Shown in pieces: positions 54,293-64,000 of a DNA stretch of 64,000 nt (positions within the stretch are counted from its first letter, which is position 1; each line of letters starts with the position of its first letter). This DNA is from Mauremys mutica (lineage: Eukaryota > Chordata > Testudines > Geoemydidae). Both the position numbers and the translations under genes were made by a program. Location of the stretch: contig NC_059073.1 of NCBI RefSeq assembly GCF_020497125.1, forward strand, positions 141,121,012 to 141,185,011. Reading direction: 5' to 3'. A model generated the notes under the pieces. That model was not told the origin of the DNA, ran no database searches, and saw only the letters and a list, made by a program, of their open reading frames with translations.

Positions 54293-54707
54293 TAGTTACA
54301 ATCATTTTTTAGTTACTGAAGGACCACCTGCAGAACATGTGGTTTGGGCGTGAATATGGGGTAAAATCTCAGAAAGTTCAATGGTTCGGTCTGGCAGGTT
54401 AAATATCCCAGAAAGTTGGAGGCATGTGCAAAGCTCACCTGAACGAAGGACCTTGTCCAAAACCCAGTTAAGTCAATGGGGGTCTTGGGCTTTGGATCAG
54501 GACTTATTTGGGTAACTTAATAACCATAGTACCAGTAGGACTAGAGCACATACTTAAGTGCATTGTTAAATTGATGCCTGAGCCTACAAAATTGGGATCC
54601 AATCCTGAGAGATGCTGACTATCTCCACTGACATAGTCAGCTCTCTCAACCACCATCACCTGGTAAGAGAGTGTAAAAGGTATTGGCTACCCCTATGTAC
54701 GTAGAGA
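54293..54707. other. Unrecognised with a foldback scrap
   Basis: At 54440-54513 'ccaaaacccagttaagtcaa' and 'ggtcttgggctttgg' form a half foldback of the 11729 type. Otherwise nothing is recognised. Confidence 0.4.
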
Positions 54708-55257
54708 TGTCAGAAAACCAGTAAAGTGTCTGAACCCACTATTGCTTATTGCTAAAAGCAGCCAAGTCAGCAGGCTTAGCTTAACCAAGGAAGGAGTGGA
54801 GAGGGTTTTGGGTGCCACAGAAAGGGCAGCTTGACCCCGCATCCTTCCTGATAAGAATTGTGTTGAAGTTGCTGATACATGCATTTTAGAAGAGCCGCAA
54901 GGCTGCAAACTCTGGAAAAACCCATACCTGGTTAATCAATAATCAGAAGAAAACCTGTTGCTTGACTACTGTATAAAATAAGAGGGGAAAGTTTGGGGTA
55001 AGGGGACTCTTTGGGACTGGACTCTCCCTCTGGATGCATCTTGTGTTCCCCACCGGCTGCCACTGTGCCACTGAGAGCCACGCTCAGCTTCGGTAATTAT
55101 CGAGAGTTGGGGTTGTTTTACTAACCTGTTGTGGACGTGTGTAAGTGCTTGAGACTAAGTCAAGGTTTAGCTTTAAGTGAAAGCACTTGTGTTGTCCTGT
55201 TTGTGCCAGCCCTCTATCGGTCGGACGGCCGTGTCTCCCCTGCTTTATTTCCTGACA
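54708..55257 (+). repeat. Possible solo LTR with TATA box
   Basis: Starts TGTCAGAAAA and can be read to end TTTCCTGACA, an inverted terminal match. 'tgtataaaataagagggg' near 54970 is a strong TATA-like promoter context. A short C-rich segment and 'gctttattt' follow. No matching target duplication is found at these ends, so the right boundary may lie further on. An ERV-type LTR is the best guess. Confidence 0.4.
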
Positions 55258-55849
55258 CCACCTCACACAGAGTAAAAGTTACCCAGAGCTTTGGGTTGAA
55301 AGAACCCCGGGTAACACCTATGCACTCCCCAGTGGCAGTGTGTGGCTCGGCTGAGGCCTGCCTCAGTTTCCCTTTCAGTGGGGGTAACAGTGAGTTGACT
55401 TTAACAACCCAGGCAAGGAGAAGCAATAATTAACACCAGTGTGCCTCTCTTTAATGAAACCTTCTGAAAGGACCACTGGAATGGTAGTTTAAAGGCTCTT
55501 CCCTTAGAGCCCATGTTTGGAGTCTCAGAATTTAAAAGTCCCCAAATAAAAATCTGTGTGTCTAGTCAGACCAGTCTTCAGGGAGATGGTCCAAGGATCA
55601 CCCACTTTTGCCAAGTGTGGAGCTGCAGCCACTCCTCCCACCTCTTCATGTTTTAAATAGAGTAGTCCTCTAGGTGGAGTAGGGAGCCTCCTGGATTGTA
55701 CACAGGCGGTACTGATTGCAACACCTGGCTGGCCCTTGAAGAGTAGTATACTCCTTCACAGGGAGGTAAAGGTGTGCAGTGATTTTCAGGTGGTGTGCAA
55801 CACCTTGTGGAATGAGGCCCTGGAGCTGAGAATTTCATTAAAACAAGCC
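55258..55849. other. No recognised feature
   Basis: No gene is seen. 'aaataaaaatctgtgtg' near 55545 is an isolated poly(A)-signal-like motif. Confidence 0.45.
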
Positions 55850-56010
55850 CTGCCACTGTAACTCTGTGGCCTTGAATAAGTCATTTGACCTCTACATGCC
55901 TCAGTTTCCTCCATCTATAAAATGGGGATAAAGATACCTCCCTTGCACAGATGCTGTGATGCTTAATTAGTTTGTGTTTGTAAATTCCTCTGAATTCCTT
56001 TCTGAGAGAT
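55850..56010 (+). repeat. MIR/CORE-SINE-like repeat, sense
   Basis: 'tgtggccttgaataagtcat', 'cctcagtttcctccatctat', 'aaaatggggataaagatacc', 'gatgctgtgatgcttaatta'. Classic sense MIR core. Confidence 0.8.
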
Positions 56011-56549
56011 GCTATAGAACTGCAAAGTACATGGAGATAAATAAAATTCCTAAGAACCCAATGGCCCTGGTTTTATCACTTCAAGTTATGATGAAGGAGA
56101 TGGATGGATTCTTTGTAGAGTATGTGTTAGCAAAATCCGTGAAGGATTTTATATTGAAACAGAGGAGCATCAGACTTTTATGTTCTACAGATCAAGAGTT
56201 TTTTATGTTTGCTATTCCATTAAATATAAGGTATATTGCTAAAGAGCTCTGGGGGAGGAGGGGCAATCACAGGACAAATCAATCCATCAGCTGGTGATGG
56301 ACTATTTCTTGTTCCATGCAATGATACAGAATGGTGTTTATTTTTTATATAATCAGGACAAAGTCCTTCCCTTCAATCCACAGTGAGAATCCTACCGTAT
56401 ATTAGGCACTTGCTGTGGAGCCGGTTGTTGAAGGTATCGATCAGCTTCAGCATTAAGAGCTCCATACACAGAGCTGCCCAAGGGAAACCATTTGCAGCAC
56501 GCAACAAGAAGTTTTATTGGTCCTTCAGAACCCAGGAAGGGGAGGTTAT
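56011..56549. other. No recognised feature
   Basis: A 107-codon open frame overlaps this region (from 55974, starting inside the MIR copy). It has no domain and is treated as chance. Confidence 0.45.
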
Positions 56550-57524
56550 TTACCTTGTACAGTAACTGGAGTTCTTTGAGTTGTGATCCCCCTATAGTTG
56601 CTTGTAGTGGGGTGGTTACTCTGCCCCTGCCCTGGAGGGCTTAGCACAGCCCTGGGAGAGGGCTGCGGCAGGGGAAAAGCTGGGCTGATTGGGGAAGCAG
56701 CCACAGCTGCAGCCAGTGCAATCAGGGCCCAGCTGGTCCTTATAAGAGGGTGGTGGGCCAGAAGGACTCAGACACTCTCTCTAGCTCCCTAGAAAGGGAA
56801 GGACCTGGCTGCGGGGGAAGCTGAGGAGGGCACCTAGGGTGGAGCAGTGCTGGGGAAGGGCAGAGGGAGCTGGGGAGCTCCAGCCTAGCTAAGCCTCAAG
56901 CTGCAGGCTGAGTTAAGGGCCCACAAAAAGGGTACTAGGGCTGCAGAGGGGCAGCCCAGGAATAGGCAGAGGCAGCTGGTCCAACCCCCTTTGCCAATGA
57001 GTGGATAACAGACTGCTGTCTGCCCCAGTGTGCGGGGGCTAGATGGAGACTGGCAGTAGCCACTGAGGCAAGGTGGGGACAGGGGGTTGAGGGTTCCCCT
57101 GGGAGGGGAGACCCAGAGTGAAGAGGCACTGCGGTGGGCAGAAACCCTGATGTAAAGGGCACCGGGGTCCAGGAGGGACATGGGGGCCAACAGGAGGTGA
57201 GGCATCAGCCAGCAAAGGGTGCTCTGGAGCTGGAAAAGAGCTAATTCCCTGGACAATCAGCAGGAGGCACTGTGCCAGTGAGTCATCACCCCGCCACATT
57301 GCTCCATTTTCAGCAGCAGTGCCTGTTCAGCTCATGCATAAGCTATATGCACCCTCATGCCCGTACTGAGAATACACGGGGATGCATGGATGCCCTGCCC
57401 TCAGTTCCTTCTCCACTGCAAAGCCCCAACAGAATGAGACTCCAAAGCAAAGGGAAGGAGGGTAGGCAGTGGAGCACACAAAGGGACACAAATCTTGAAG
57501 ACCTCTAGTTACTGTGCAAGGTAA
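56550..57524. mobile_element. Palindromic TIR element split by an LTR-like unit
   Basis: Left end 'ttaccttgtacagtaactgg' and right end 'agttactgtgcaaggtaa' are inverted over about 30 bp. Without the 701-bp insertion and its duplication the element is about 274 bp. I recall 'ttaccttgtacagtaactgg' elements from turtle and crocodilian DNA. Confidence 0.65.
56603..57298 (+). mobile_element. Solo-LTR-like unit, 696 bp, TSD TTGCT
   Basis: Begins TGTAGTGGGGTGGTTACTC and ends with its near inverse GAGTCATCACCCCGCCACA (15 of 19 paired). It is flanked by perfect TTGCT duplications (56598-56602 and 57299-57303). TG...CA ends with a 5-bp duplication fit a solo LTR; the long inverted terminus would also fit a DNA element. 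'ccttataagagg' near 56738 is TATA-like after a CCAAT-like 'gcaatcag'. No ORF of note. Confidence 0.7.
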
Positions 57525-58610
57525 GTAGCCTCTTCTGCTACTTCAAGTAGTGTCCTTGTGGGTGCTCCACTTAAGTGACTCCCTAGCAGTACCACTGAAG
57601 GAGCACAGAGGCTATGGAACTCGGTCAAAGGCTGTCGGAAGGACTGCAGAGCCAAAGGCAGCATCTGCATGGGAAGCATCAACCAAGGTGTAGTGCCCAG
57701 AGAAAGGGGGAACTAAAACCCATGTGCATATTTCCACAGTAGATGCATCCATTAGCAGGGTCACAGACATGGAGTACAATCTCATAGAATAAACAATTAC
57801 CTTAGAGGTACATTAGCAGCCTCATATCAAGTGAGTATGCTACCAGAAACTCACTTAGAAAACCTCTGGGTAGTCACAGGAACCCCTTTAGCTCTGGTTG
57901 CAATAGAAACAATCTCGTGAAGGATCAGAAAGGTTTAGTCCTGTCCACATTTTGTGGATGAGACAGAGATTTTACTCCAACATCCTACAGTGAAATACTG
58001 CAGACTTTAGAAATATCCTTGAATCTCTGCATTAAAGAAGTTTTCCACAAGATGTTAAAAGTGGCACTCAAAAAAAAAAAGTGACAATGGCTTGATCCTC
58101 CTCCTACTGAAATAAATAATAAAACTTCAGTGGGAGTAGGAGCACCAGACCTCTTGTCGATAAATCATCTCAGGAAATTCTCCTTGACACCTATTTCCAC
58201 AGCCATTGGAGCATGCATAATATTTAGATAATTTGTCCTATAATCTTTTTTCCCTGTATAGCAAATGTTGACTTGCACAGCCACTAAGATAGGTGAACCA
58301 TTAATTAAGGGTCAAGTATAATAGTGTTGGCTATTTAAATGGGTCATATAAGCTGCAGTGTTGGCTACTTGGGGCTTCAGTGATTGTCCACCACCTTGAA
58401 CTTTCTGTGCTCATTTACTGAGTGTAAAAAAAAAAAGTCACAGATCCAAATGGCAGTAGTTTTATGGCCACTTTGCATTAGTGCAAATTACTAAGCTAGT
58501 TGCAATGTGGTGGAAAATCAGGCTCTTAGTCCAGGGTTTAAAGTGTTTTCAGTTACTCTGACCTTTTCTACAACTGATGGATCCTATTGATGGATAGGTC
58601 CATCAATGGC
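57525..58610. other. No recognised feature
   Basis: No gene is seen. Poly-A runs at 58070-58080 and about 58426-58436. Confidence 0.5.
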
Positions 58611-58818
58611 CATTAGTCAAGGTGGTCAAGGATGCCACTACATGCACTGGGTGTCTCTAAACCTCTGAGTGCCAGATGTTGGGACTGGATGACGGGATGG
58701 ATCACTCGATAATTTCCAGTCTATTCATTCCCTCTGAAGCATCTAGTATTGGCCTCTGTCAGAAGACAGGACACTGGGCTAGATGGACCAGTATGGCCAT
58801 TCTTAAGTTTTTATGGTT
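58611..58818 (+). repeat. CR1 3' end fragment, sense (divergent subfamily)
   Basis: 'gaagcatctagtattggcct', 'ctgtcagaagacaggacact', 'gggctagatggaccagtatg', 'gccattcttaagttttt'. A known CR1-like tail. Confidence 0.8.
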
Positions 58819-61144
58819 TTAAAAACTTGCTGGCAATAAGATGGTAGCACACAGGGTTTTTTTTCCCCCAGACAAACTCCTGTTATCAACTTTTATTCAA
58901 CAGTACTTGCCAGCTCAGTTACACAAACATGTCACTTCTGTTGTTCTCACGTCTTATCAAGTTACCGTTTGAGTAGGGAGCATTTTGCCAGTACTGGAAT
59001 CCCTAGGTGATCTATCCTTTTAGGCTTCATGCACAGTATCCCTTTGCCTACAGTAAGGGCTCATATAATCTCTCTGTTATTTCCCAATGAGGTAAAATTT
59101 GCTGAAAAAACATTCAGCAGAGACACTTAAAAATAGAACATAAAGGGTATCATTGGCACTCTGCAATGCTGTTGACAAAATTAAGACATTGCTTACAATT
59201 AAACTCCCAGCAATTTATGCAGCCAGTAGATTATGCCAGCACAGACAACGCCAGCTCAGCTAATAAAACTGAGATCAATTTGACAGCAGAATGATGGTGG
59301 ATTTTGAAAACAAGTACCAACAGTTTGCAGGTGGTTTAGGCAGCTATAAAAATTTGATTTATAGGGTCTTTTTAATCCTTATTTTAATTCACCTTGTGGG
59401 AAATGCTCCATAATACAACATTCTGCGGTGTTACAACTGCCAAGCTGTTCAAGTTCCAACAGGGCTCAGTACAGTGAAATTCTATAAATTTCGGTGGATT
59501 TCTCATTAGTTTACTCTTTCCCTATCCCAGGAATGTCTTAAATGTAAGCTTTGTTTCCTGTCATACATATTAAAGAGGGATGAAAGGAGAGAGGCAGCTA
59601 AGCTTTAGCTGAATTTTAGATATTCCTTACAATTAAGTGGCGGTGATTTATGCTGCTAACATTCTATAGCAGGATACATGAGTGCCATCCATCTCATTGT
59701 AACTCTATGTCAACTCTAGAGTAATAGGCAATCCAGTGCTCCTTAGCGTCCTGTCTACATAAAACCAGATAGCCCAACGGAGGCCTGTGAAGCGCACTCT
59801 TTTAAACTCAGATGCACAACATTACTGTAGAATGTAATGTACAGGAAATATAGAATACACGGCGTGAACAATAGAGTTTAGGAAGAAAGAAGATTGATTT
59901 TAATGAAAATTCTTCTTGCTCCTCAAACTATTTTTGTTCCATGTACTTTCCACTTTCTGAATTGAAATACAAGGGTTTTGTTTTCTCTCTGTACTCATGT
60001 AACTCCCTCTGTGTAGGTGCATTATGAGAATCCTGTGCTGGTTTAAAATTTGTATTCTTGCCACCTACTGCAATCAATTCAGATGAGATGCCAGTGCTGA
60101 TGTTCTCCTTTGAAAGCTCTCTCAATAGAGTATGACTTTTGGAATTGGATTTTAGTTTACTCTATGGCTCTTATCCTCTGTTGGAATTAGTGTATTAGAT
60201 ATAATAGCAAAGAGCATGCAGGATTAGGATTCCTTTAGACAAGCAATGGAAGAAAAGGACTTTTACACGATCACAGGGCTCTTTTAGGGGGGAACACATT
60301 CTTGTTCCCAGTCCCTGCCACTGATCAAGAGAATTCTGCGCTTTCAGTACAGGCACTGGTAGAACTGTAAACTAGGAGCAAAGCCTCATGGGAAGGGAAA
60401 AAGTGGAATGAAAGCAAAGCACTTTCTCAGTCCAGAGAGCACCTGTGAGAAAGCAGAGTTCCCAATGTAATTTTGTTAGGACACTTGAGTTAACAACCCT
60501 TCTCTTGCAAAAACTGCTGGCCACACATGGTCAGAACCTTGGCTAATGTCTCATCCAAAAACAACTCCTCTAGCAGCAGGGGACATGTTAGCCCTGTGCT
60601 GGGTCACTGTTTCACTAATGACTCAGAAGGAAAAGTCATAGCAACTCAGTCACCAGCAACACTTCCTACAGCATCTTGGGGGTCGCTTGCAGGTCTCCAG
60701 TCCAAAACTGACTCAATTTGACTTATGAGATCTGACATGATCCCAGCACAGGTCAGCACGCACCTGGAAAGGCATATTAAAAATAACAGGCAGGGTATGA
60801 AGTGACATGACAATGTGGAATGGAAGTTGGGGAAGAGCACAATTTAGTGTGGTTATGATCGCAGGTAGACACCAGCGATCACAAAGCATCTGCAAGTGAA
60901 GAACTAATACACAACATAGGCAGGGAATCATTTCTAAAGCTCTGCAGTGTCCTGATAGCTTATGAAAGAGAGAACAAAGAAACAGCATGAAGATGCATCT
61001 GAAAAGAGCAAAAACTGCCATCAAAAGGGCAAATGTAACCCTAGAATAAGCCTAGGAGCATATAGAAAGGATTCATTCTTTGTAGCTGCCATGAATGGAG
61101 GAGGAGAACGTTTCCATTAGAATACAGTGGTCACATGTACAGGA
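58819..61144. other. No recognised feature
   Basis: About 2.3 kb of unique-looking, AT-rich DNA. No gene and no nameable repeat. The largest open frames (about 100 codons at 60713-61024, minus) show no domain and are hydrophobic by composition. Confidence 0.5.
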
Positions 61145-61292
61145 GCTAATTCCAATTTACTTTAAAGACACTTTACATCACTATGGCAGCATAAAAGAGC
61201 CTTAAGACGGTTATAGTTTATTTCCTGTTTAAAGCCCCTTTACATTGCCAGAGCAGAGTGAAGTGGTCTTAGGGTAAATTAGAATCTGACTG
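61145..61292. repeat. 148-bp inverted-repeat element (family of 11976)
   Basis: 'gctaattccaatttacttta' on the left; 'gggtaaattagaatctgac' on the right; interior 'aaagcccctttacattgcc'. Confidence 0.55.
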
Positions 61293-61394
61293 AAAATGCT
61301 TCTGTTGTTCTGAGGGATATTTCCTTTTAATGAGATGAAGTCAATGGAAAGACTCATGTTGACTACAGTGGAGCTGGATCAGATCCCAAGTGCT

Positions 61395-61560
61395 CCCATT
61401 GCTTGTTGTTATTGTGTATGTGTGTTACAGTAGCACTTAGAGACCCTGACCGGGCTTGCGGGCCCATTGTGCTAGATAATTGTGCGCACATACCTAAATT
61501 TAAATTAAAAAAAAAAAAAAAGATAGTCCCCATCCCAAAAAGTTTGGACTCTAGTACAAT
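61395..61560 (+). repeat. SINE-like repeat with A-rich stretch
   Basis: 'ttgttgttattgtgtatgtg', 'tacagtagcacttagagacc', 'cccattgtgctagataattg', then A16 at about 61507-61522 and 'gatagtccccatccc'. Same family as 1246 with an expanded internal A run. Confidence 0.6.
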
Positions 61561-62553
61561 GGAAACTTTTCTGGCACCATGGGATCTCCTTTCTTCCCAA
61601 AGAGATTTTCAAACCATATGCACAGACTTCCTCCTACATATAGGAATCAATTTGCTCTCCAAAGTAGTACAAACACCTCTGGCATGCAGCACAGTGCCTG
61701 TTTAAGAGGGCATAACAATACCAAACAAGGTTATGAGACAGGAAAATGAAACATCCAATTCAACTAACGGGGGGATTTAAGAAGGCTGAATAGATGTTGC
61801 CTCCCAGATGGGATGTGGCAAAGGCACTTGAGTTACTCTTGAAAACAATGTGTTTATGAGTGATCATGACCTAAGTTTTAATTCGGATCTAGAATACAGC
61901 ACCTCACTCTTTCACACCACGCTGGTGACATTGATTCAATACCAATTCAGACAAACAAGCACCAACTGCTGAGTCACCAAACACTACATTTTAGAGCACC
62001 TGCGTTTGCCCTGGAGATTTCCCATCCCAGGGCTTATCCAACCAAAGCCTGGCTAGTTTATGAGCTTTGACAAGCACACAGCTTGCTGTGGTACAGCTGC
62101 AAATGACCACTTTCTAAAAATGTTTTGTACATGTCACCTTAGTTTATAAGCCATTAAATAATTATTTCCTTTTTTCTATTTTTTAAAATGTATTACATTT
62201 TTACCTGCTGTGCTTCCCAGGGCACATGGCGACTTTTGCAATTAGCTAGATCATATGGAACATAGTTAGTGTAAATCTACTAACAAATATATCACAATCC
62301 AATTGTTGCCTGGATCTCAGCGGAGGCGACTAGTGTGCCTTTAACGATTATATCCTCACAGCAAATTAAATGCACAATGTGAGATTCAGATGCTCAGAAT
62401 GGCCACTGTGTACTTTATCACTAACAAGCAGAAAAGAATTATGGGAAGAAGCATAGAAGAAAAATGAATCACTGTCTTCTATTTGAACATTTCCTAAATC
62501 CCCGTAGGTAGCAATGGACTGATTTCATCTTGGTCAGAGTAACTACTTCCTAA
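61561..62553. other. No recognised feature
   Basis: No gene is seen. Confidence 0.5.
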
Positions 62554-62840
62554 GGGCTTGTCTGCACACAAAAGTTGTACCACTTTAACCATACTAAAGA
62601 GTACAATCCCCTTAGTGTAGACTTAATCATACCACTACAAATATGCTTATATTGGTATAGCTTATTCCCATATGGGAAAGGAAAATATATTATACAGGTA
62701 TGAGGCATGTTTATACTGGTATAACTGCATCCACACTAGGTATTTGTCCCTATTAGTTGTATCTATTTTGCTTTAAAAAAAATAATCTTACCCCTAACCA
62801 ACATAGTTATACCAGTACAAAAACTGTGTAACATTTACCT
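62554..62840. mobile_element. Harbinger-type MITE, degraded
   Basis: Left end 'gggcttgtctgcacacaaaa' after TAA; right end near 'gtacaaaaactgtgtaac' is its imperfect inverse. The interior is rich in 'ggtataact' and 'ataccagt' words. Confidence 0.55.
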
Positions 62841-64000
62841 TGAGCGGAAGCCCAATGCAAGGCGTACATACCATTAAGCCTTATTTCCAATTCTGCAACT
62901 GTTCAGAAAAGAGCCCAAAATTTTGGATTCTAACCCAGACACTTTGATTCCCTAAATGAGATGCAAACAGCATTGATTTTTTAGGAGAAAATGTGAAAAG
63001 ACTTACTCTTGCTGGATGATCATTCTTAATACTGGCTTAATTCTTCTAAAGAAAGTACATGGCCAAAACCAATCAAACATATTTTATGGTATCAACTCAA
63101 CATTTAAAAGGCTGCCCAAAAGCCCAAAATCTTTCTTGCCAGGAACAGGCACAACATTTACAATGACAATTAATGGCATGCCAATGCAATTGCTAGCAAA
63201 GTGTTTAATGGGAATCACTTCTTTCACCGTGTCAGATATAATGTCGATCCTTTCAAGGATGCCATCCATCTGTTATGGCAACATAAGGAAAGCTAATGAA
63301 GTCTGATATATTTTGGAGGTGAAATTCAAGTATAGGGTGAAGCACCAAATGGAAGCTGTGGATCATAGGATTTGCTTTAATGCCTGCTATAATGCACACA
63401 TTTACCATACAAGATGGATGATATTGCTCACACACTTCAAGGGACAGGAATCACACCCTTCCTGGAAATGTTGCTGGAAGATAAGATGCTATGGTGATAG
63501 GTGCTCTAGAAAAGGTAGGATTGGTCAGATGGAGAGCTTGGTTGCATTGTAGCTGAAGCAATGAACTGAGAGAGGTGTTCGTTTCCCAACTTTACCACAG
63601 ACTTCCTGGGTGATCTGGTGTCAAAACCCAGTGGCCCCCTCCCTCAGGGGGTCCCTTGGGGAGGCAGATCAGCATTGTATGTTGCTAACACTGTTGCAAG
63701 CATCGCAAGGCATTTTTGGAAGGGTTAAAGGTGTAAGTGTGGAGTGGAAGATTCCTTTGCAGGTTGTGAGAAGCCGAAGGGGGAGGAAGGGAGAAGAAAA
63801 CGGGTTAATGCAACACCTCAGCTCAGCCCGAAGATAAGACGCCGGCTCCAATCCAAGGTCACTGCACTTAAACAGACTCTATACAGCCAAGAAGCCAGCA
63901 GCTGTACCTGGATCTTACCCAACCCCAGCCAACTTTGAGGAAAGAGAAGTAAACTGAACCAGGACTGCAGGGGATTGCAAAACTGGCAAGATGATGAAGG
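62841..64000. other. Mostly unrecognised; one SINE head
   Basis: At 63540-63625 'gtagctgaagcaatgaactg', 'gtttcccaactttaccacag', 'acttcctgggtgatctgg' form a MIR-like SINE head in sense orientation. Otherwise no gene is recognised. Open frames of 60-96 codons near 63.0-63.9 kb lack domains. Confidence 0.45.

Overview
This window is vertebrate nuclear DNA, almost certainly from a turtle. It is AT-leaning and made of interspersed repeats and decayed unique sequence. Three things point to turtle: many 5'-truncated CR1 3' ends, a PIF/Harbinger element with its MITEs, and GC-rich short hAT-like elements of a kind I remember as abundant in turtle genomes. The turtle call and all family resemblances are from memory, not from a search. 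I recognise no host protein-coding exon, tRNA, rRNA or CRISPR, so the window is best read as intergenic or deep-intronic DNA. Every convincing coding sequence belongs to a transposable element.

Layout. 0-12 kb: CR1 fragments, MIR-like SINEs, an (AC)n microsatellite, two AT-rich repeat blocks and the first of four hAT-like elements (8142-8403, 8-bp TSD). 12-22 kb: two copies of a long LTR-like repeat. One carries a GC-rich insertion. The other is split by a 4.56-kb PIF/Harbinger transposon (16392-20946, TSD TGA) holding a transposase remnant, a convergent spliced Myb-partner-like gene remnant, and a third protein-like ORF inside that gene's intron. 22-33 kb: two more hAT-like elements (one 1.4 kb), a decayed LINE with endonuclease and RT segments interrupted by a CR1 3' end, a large MITE, and a perfect 20-bp inverted repeat.

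33.4-38.4 kb: an old TIR element interrupted by a very young Ty3/Gypsy LTR retrotransposon (33912-38135). Its two 191-bp LTRs differ at one base and it is flanked by GGCAT target duplications. It has a tRNA-Ser-type primer binding site, a polypurine tract and one intact 1195-codon Gag-Pol frame running from Gag through protease, RT, RNase H and integrase. Gag joins protease directly, with no CCHC zinc knuckle, so this copy looks like an in-frame deletion derivative.

38-64 kb: a dense patchwork. At 43.2-46.5 kb there are five Harbinger-type MITEs; one carries a LINE 3' end inserted at its very edge, and a second LINE piece lies in a neighbouring foldback repeat. A TA-flanked Tigger-like element with a minisatellite core follows (53.6-54.3 kb), then two LTR-like units (54.7 and 56.6 kb), the second nested in a palindromic element. 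The last 6 kb are mostly unrecognised sequence.

The elements do not form a pathway. What the window records is nested insertion. I found no convincing undescribed host system. The best leads are the zinc-knuckle-less but intact Gag-Pol, the RFX-type X-box in its LTRs, and the antisense intronic ORF of the Harbinger element.
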